From: Arthrospira sp. PCC 9108
GTDB lineage: Bacteria; Cyanobacteriota; Cyanobacteriia; Cyanobacteriales; Microcoleaceae
Assembly: GCA_016745315.1 (NCBI GenBank)
Contig: CP066886.1
Location: 2,077,501 to 2,141,500, forward strand
Length of the DNA: 64,000 bases
Direction: 5' to 3'
In this document: positions 63,031 to 64,000 of the stretch, one piece after another
Position numbering within the stretch: the first letter of the stretch is position 1
Layout: each line of letters opens with the position of its first letter
Notes under the pieces: generated by a model
The model's input: the letters and a program-made list of their open reading frames with translations, nothing else
Databases searched by the model: none
What the model was told of the DNA's origin: nothing
Position numbers and translations under genes: made by a program

Positions 63031-64000
63031 CTACAAGGGCATCTGTTCTGAGGTAGGTTCGTTAGCCAACCCAGCAGAAATATCTAAATTTTCCGGTGGG
63101 AGTTGTGTACTAGAGAAATTCGGTAAAATCTCCTTTATGAATACAGATGCGGCTTTAGATCTATAGCGTAATGGGTTATAAATCACTGATAACATCCGTT
63201 TGATAGTGACTCGATCAATTTTAGGAATTTGCAATACTCCCATTTGTAACTCTTTCTCAATGGCGGATGTGGAAACGAAAGCCACCCCTAGACCTGACTG
63301 CACCGCATTTTTGATCGCTTCAATAGAACTTAGTTCCATTTCGATTTTGAGGCGACTGGTATCAATCCCAGACCGACTCAATACCTGGTCAATCACTTTG
63401 CGGATAGTCGATTGAGCATCAAGACTGATAAACTGCAAGTCGTATAAATCATCATGTTCGATAATCTCCTGTCCGGCGAGGGGATGGGAAACCGACATGA
63501 TCAGAGCTAGTTCATCTTCTGCGAAGGGAACCACCTCTAATGATTGCGCCAATTCCGGGGAGATCTCCCCCCCCACGATCGCCAAATCAATTTGTCCGTT
63601 AACCACACTCCAAGCCGTGCGACGGGTAGAGTGAACATGAAGTTGTACCGACACATCGGGATATTTTGAGCGAAACATCCCAATCATCCGAGGTAGCAAA
63701 TAGGTTCCCGTAGTTTGGGAAGCACCGACAATTAGCGTCCCTCCTTGCAGGTTTTGTAAGTCTTCGATCGCACGACAGGTTTCTTGACACAGGGAAAGGA
63801 CTTTTTCCCCATAACTCAGTAATAGATGACCCGCTTCTGTCAGTTGGGCGCGACGACCTCCTCGATCAAATAAGGGTACATTTAATTGGCGTTCTAGGTT
63901 CTGCACCTGCAAACTCACTGCTGGTTGGGATACATATAAGCGATCGGCCGCTCGCTTAAAACTTCCCTCGGAAGCGATCGCTTGCAGAATGCGTAACTGA
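63031..64000 (-). CDS. Second LysR-family RbcR-like regulator (5' end outside window)
   Basis: The frame is open from the window edge (QLRILQAIASEGSFKRAADR) to 63031 and closely matches the neighbouring rbcR product (VSLQVQNLERQLNVPLFDRG, GASQTTGTYLLPRMIGMFRS, LDAQSTIRKVIDQVLSRSGI). It has an extra C-terminal tail of about 20 residues (SSTQLPPENLDISAGLANE). The start codon lies beyond 64000. Tandem duplication followed by divergence is the simplest origin. The 57-bp gap between the two genes holds no clear terminator. Confidence 0.85.
   Translation of the reverse strand, partial: QLRILQAIASEGSFKRAADRLYVSQPAVSLQVQNLERQLNVPLFDRGGRRAQLTEAGHLLLSYGEKVLSLCQETCRAIEDLQNLQGGTLIVGASQTTGTYLLPRMIGMFRSKYPDVSVQLHVHSTRRTAWSVVNGQIDLAIVGGEISPELAQSLEVVPFAEDELALIMSVSHPLAGQEIIEHDDLYDLQFISLDAQSTIRKVIDQVLSRSGIDTSRLKIEMELSSIEAIKNAVQSGLGVAFVSTSAIEKELQMGVLQIPKIDRVTIKRMLSVIYNPLRYRSKAASVFIKEILPNFSSTQLPPENLDISAGLANEPTSEQMPL

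Noticed and set aside
1..64000. tRNA or rRNA genes
   Set aside because: No TTCGAATC-type T-loop with a matching acceptor stem, and no rRNA segment, was found by eye; a covariance search would settle it.

Overview
The window looks like the chromosome of a filamentous cyanobacterium. It carries adjacent psaA and psaB (photosystem I core), two RbcR-type LysR regulators, a group 3 sigma factor of the SigF type, a BFN-type nuclease and an ergothioneine pair. The HIP1 octamer GCGATCGC is scattered throughout. The density of group II introns, IS630 copies, tandem repeats and broken genes fits an Arthrospira/Limnospira-like genome, but that genus call is inference.

Layout. (1) 1-8.9 kb is a mobile-element graveyard. 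Four homologous group II introns sit inside one another (A holds B, B holds C, C holds D). Each host can be rejoined to the base, and each inner intron starts with GTGCG and ends in AC or AT. The innermost intron carries a broken reverse transcriptase-maturase-HNH gene. One IS630 copy lies in intron B. A second lies at the truncated end of intron A and is itself split by a third. An IS1 remnant follows. (2) 9-17.5 kb is ordinary chromosome: CDF metal transporter, cryptochrome DASH, sucCD, a GT2 glycosyltransferase, a BioD-like/DRTGG protein and a 50-residue PirA-like protein. (3) 17.5-32.6 kb is accessory. It has hicB with a nonsense-bearing hicA, an IS110-family recombinase with a strongly structured upstream region, small regulators carrying a repeated 17-bp palindrome, a tyrosine recombinase, and about twelve + strand genes that I cannot assign. 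These are tightly packed like phage structural genes and several are broken. (4) 32.8-38.7 kb is an island flanked by 109-bp direct repeats made of the sigF terminator and the end of sigF. It encodes a frameshifted 1245-residue SF1 helicase and two or three cotranscribed unknown genes, and is a candidate defence cassette. (5) 38.7-64 kb is mainly core chromosome: sigF, gcvH, hydrolases, an SH3 protein, a JmjC-like oxygenase, egtC-egtB, an 18-unit tandem array, a lipoprotein with a 13-residue repeat, psaA-psaB, ribE, BFN, an Fe-S aldo/keto reductase, a membrane protein, a periplasmic-binding protein, a Ser/Thr kinase and two tandem rbcR-like genes.

Genes that clearly work together are psaA/psaB (photosystem I heterodimer), sucC/sucD (succinyl-CoA synthetase), egtC/egtB (ergothioneine synthesis, overlapping start and stop) and hicA/hicB (toxin-antitoxin). 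A recurring theme is single-base frameshifts, several at runs of six G or A. They may be real slippage or assembly error and should be checked in reads before those genes are called dead.
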